Assembly (NCBI GenBank): GCA_017502025.1
Contig: JAFVVS010000054.1
Location: 1 to 44,367, forward strand
Reading direction: 5' to 3'
Length of the DNA stretch: 44,367 nt
Source: Alistipes sp.
GTDB lineage: Bacteria; Bacteroidota; Bacteroidia; Bacteroidales; Rikenellaceae
Shown here: in pieces, positions 42,084-44,367 of the stretch
How the letters are laid out: every line of letters begins with the position of its first letter
Numbering within the stretch: the first letter of the stretch is position 1
Program-made: the position numbers and the translations under genes
The notes under the pieces: generated by a model
The model's input: the letters and a program-made list of their open reading frames with translations, nothing else
Told to the model about the DNA's origin: nothing
Databases searched by the model: none

Positions 42084-44367
42084 ATGAAAAAGATTTTTAG
42101 AACAGTTGCAGCCCTCGCAGTAGTAGCATTCGCAGGCTGTACAACAGATTTGGAGAACGAGGTTGTAGCACCAGGCGTTGGTGGCACAACCGTAACCGTA
42201 GGTATCGCAGATACCAAGACCTACCTTGGCGACTTGGTAGATGGCGCACGCAAGGTTTATTGGGAGGCTGACGATCAGATCGCTATCAATGGTGTAGCAT
42301 CGACTCAGACAACCCTCAACGAGGAGAAGACCGTGGCAGTATTCACATTCGAGTCGGTATTGGACTACCCATATTCGGCACTTTACCCTGCTCAGGCTTA
42401 TGTAGATGCTCAGACCATCAACCTCCCTGCTCACCAGGGTCGTGGTTTGGAGAATGTAGACAACAACACATTGCCAATGGCTGGTTATGCAGCTGAGGAT
42501 GGCGCAGTTACATTGCACCACCTTGCAGGAGCTATCAAGTACCAGATTTCGTTTGGCGATAAGACTACCGACAAGCACTCTATCCGCCGTTTGGAGGTAT
42601 GGGGTAACAACAACGAGCAGATGGCCGGTGACTTCACTATCGACTACCAGGCAGCAACCCTCATTCCTGCCGGCACAAACGCAGAGAGCAAGGTTGTAGT
42701 TGAGATCAACAAGGATCAGGACGAGGCGGGCATCGTAACCGTTTACGCTGTGCTTCCAGCTATCGAGTACGCCAATGGTATTACAGTTCGCTTGATCGAC
42801 AAGGCCGGTCACTATATGGACCTCGCATCGAAGGCTATGACCATCGAGAAGGGTGAGATTAAGGCTATGCCGGCTGTTGAGTTCGTTCCTACCGGCACCG
42901 TAGTTGATACCGAGATTGCTATTGCTTCGGCAGCAGAGTGGAACGCATTCGTTAAGGAGTACAAAACTGACAAGTATGAGGGTGTTGTGGTATCGGTTAA
43001 GTTTACTCAGGATATCGTATTCGACGATGCTACTAACGCTGAGTTCGAGACTATCGAGGCAAGCAACGGTTACTTTACCGGCGTTCTCGACGGTCAGAAC
43101 TTCTCTATCAAGGGTTTGAAGTCTGTTAACAAGCCAATCTTCAACAATATCTCGGGTTCTGAAATCAAGAACATCGTTATCGACGAGTCGTGCGAGTGGA
43201 CATATACAGGTATCACTCTCGAGGAGAACACTTGGTTCGGTACTCTTGCCGTTGATATCTTTGCAACAACAGCAGAGAACATCACCTTCAATGGTAAGTC
43301 TACATACGATGCTATCACCGCTGACGGTTTAAATCTTACCGTTTACACCGGTAACATCATCGGTCGTACCAACGCTCAGTGCGAGATGAAGAATTGCGTA
43401 AACAATGGTTCATTGGAGACTCTCGACACTTGTAACTTCGGTATTAAGAGTGACGGCAAAACTCCGGGTGGAACCGTATATACCGGAGGTTTGGTTGGTT
43501 ACAGCCGCTGCCCAATGGAAAACTGTACTAACAATGGTACTATCACCCAGAACTGGAGTGCTGGTACCAAGGCTACAGGTGGTGTTGTAGGTCGTATCAC
43601 CGGTACTGGTGCGCTCGTTGGTTGCGTAAACACAGGTACTATCACTGACAACTCGCTTCGTACCCCAGCAGATGCAGGTTCTGCAGTATATGACTACAAC
43701 CGTAACTTGTATGTTGGAGGTGTTGTAGGTCTGCCGGCTTGCAATGTTACAAACTGCTCGAACAGCGGTGATGTAATTGCAAACTCTGACATTAAGTCGG
43801 TTTGGGCTGGTGGTGTTGTGGCTTGCACCAATACCGATGTAGGAAACTTTACCAATCTTACCAACACAGGTGAGATCACATCAAACGGAGCGGCTCGTTA
43901 TGTAAAGATTGGTGGTGTTATCGGTTACACCAAGTCTACCGGTGTACACGCTAATTTGCAAAACAGCAGTGCTGTTACCATCACCAAGATGGAGATTGCT
44001 TCACAACCAACCGTAGATATGGGTGGTATCATTGGCCACGCTGACGCATCGATTACTCTCGATGGTACTTCGGCTTACAACATCGTAAACAAGGGTGATG
44101 TAACCTACAATTTCGCATCAACAAACTACACTTATGTATCGCTTGGTGGTATCGTAGGTACTTTGTCGAAGCTCTCAACTATTAAGAACGTAAAGAATGA
44201 GAATCCTGTTCAGGTACTCAGCCAAACATCGAAGAACTATAATATCACTACATACTGCGGTGGTATTGTTGGTGTATCGGTAGCAGCAGGTTCGTCTCTC
44301 GAGAACTGTACAAATTCGGCTATGGTATACAACAAAATTCGTGGTACAGGTTACTATGACGATGTAG
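42084..44367 (+). CDS. fimbrillin-like lipoprotein with GLUG-type repeats (3' end cut by window)
   Basis: Partial, 761 codons visible. Lipobox AFAGC (Cys19). The first domain has TKTYLGDLVDG followed by VYWEADDQIAING and TVTVGIAD, as in fimbrillin-family/Mfa2-like proteins. From about residue 420 on a GLUG-like solenoid runs to the window end, with turns TGGLVG, TGGVVG, VGGVVG, IGGVIG, MGGIIG, LGGIVG, CGGIVG and NC-T-N-N/S-G repeats. It resembles the upstream lipoprotein in its repeat part but not in its N-terminal domain. An AAACTGGAAAAG stretch precedes the ATG. The end is not in view, so length and C-terminus are unknown. Confidence 0.85.
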   Translation, partial: MKKIFRTVAALAVVAFAGCTTDLENEVVAPGVGGTTVTVGIADTKTYLGDLVDGARKVYWEADDQIAINGVASTQTTLNEEKTVAVFTFESVLDYPYSALYPAQAYVDAQTINLPAHQGRGLENVDNNTLPMAGYAAEDGAVTLHHLAGAIKYQISFGDKTTDKHSIRRLEVWGNNNEQMAGDFTIDYQAATLIPAGTNAESKVVVEINKDQDEAGIVTVYAVLPAIEYANGITVRLIDKAGHYMDLASKAMTIEKGEIKAMPAVEFVPTGTVVDTEIAIASAAEWNAFVKEYKTDKYEGVVVSVKFTQDIVFDDATNAEFETIEASNGYFTGVLDGQNFSIKGLKSVNKPIFNNISGSEIKNIVIDESCEWTYTGITLEENTWFGTLAVDIFATTAENITFNGKSTYDAITADGLNLTVYTGNIIGRTNAQCEMKNCVNNGSLETLDTCNFGIKSDGKTPGGTVYTGGLVGYSRCPMENCTNNGTITQNWSAGTKATGGVVGRITGTGALVGCVNTGTITDNSLRTPADAGSAVYDYNRNLYVGGVVGLPACNVTNCSNSGDVIANSDIKSVWAGGVVACTNTDVGNFTNLTNTGEITSNGAARYVKIGGVIGYTKSTGVHANLQNSSAVTITKMEIASQPTVDMGGIIGHADASITLDGTSAYNIVNKGDVTYNFASTNYTYVSLGGIVGTLSKLSTIKNVKNENPVQVLSQTSKNYNITTYCGGIVGVSVAAGSSLENCTNSAMVYNKIRGTGYYDDV

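Overview
The window looks like chromosomal DNA of a gut-type Bacteroidales bacterium; Alistipes/Rikenellaceae is a guess from codon habit and base composition, not demonstrated. The evidence is a SusC/SusD outer-membrane pair, BACON/GLUG-like and fimbrillin-like lipoproteins, an Rnf complex in the order B-C-D-G-E-A with a 5' RseC gene, and several promoters matching the Bacteroidetes pattern TTTG-N19/20-TAnnTTTG. Coding density is high. I see no tRNA, rRNA, CRISPR, prophage or transposase.

Layout. 1-4.2 kb: dnaE and a thioredoxin (plus strand), closed by a strong hairpin terminator. 4.2-7.3 kb: a large outer-membrane beta-barrel protein (minus). 7.4-8.1 kb: an AT-rich four-helix-bundle (IVS/Avd-like) gene between two mirrored arrays of 10-bp repeats, placed just after rnfA. 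8.1-15.3 kb (minus): nadE - rseC - rnfB-C-D-G-E-A, probably one operon. 15.35-16.6 kb (minus): a cytoplasmic GH13 alpha-amylase. 16.8-20.5 kb (plus): a Wza-type export lipoprotein, a Wzc-type tyrosine kinase and a small HAD protein, with no glycosyltransferases. 20.7-22.75 kb: htpG behind a sigma-54-like site. 23-28.4 kb (minus): dnaN - DnaQ-like exonuclease - LysM/periplasmic-binding lipid- or periplasm-targeted protein - rex - shortened ribF - thioesterase, tightly packed. 28.6-32.5 kb: uridine phosphorylase (minus), then phosphoglucosamine mutase and an M20 dipeptidase (plus). 32.5-33.5 kb: about 1 kb of non-coding DNA full of short tandem repeats. 33.5-44.4 kb (plus): SusC-SusD-lipoprotein-micropeptide-lipoprotein, the last gene cut by the window end.

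How the genes fit together. Rnf (ferredoxin:NAD+ oxidoreductase), NAD synthetase, the NADH-sensing repressor Rex, and a riboflavin/FAD enzyme form a redox and flavin/NAD theme, although they lie in separate operons. The SusCD locus has no glycosidase, peptidase or regulator in view; two tandem GLUG-repeat lipoproteins suggest a surface binding or adhesion complex.

Most unusual features: (1) a family of intergenic elements made of mirrored arrays of 7-, 9- or 10-bp units, often four units per arm, one carrying the four-helix-bundle gene; (2) a run of nine G within the SusC signal peptide, a possible phase-variation switch; (3) NadE lacking the catalytic cysteine of its glutaminase domain; (4) RibF lacking most of its flavokinase domain; (5) a 45-residue peptide gene between two surface lipoproteins.
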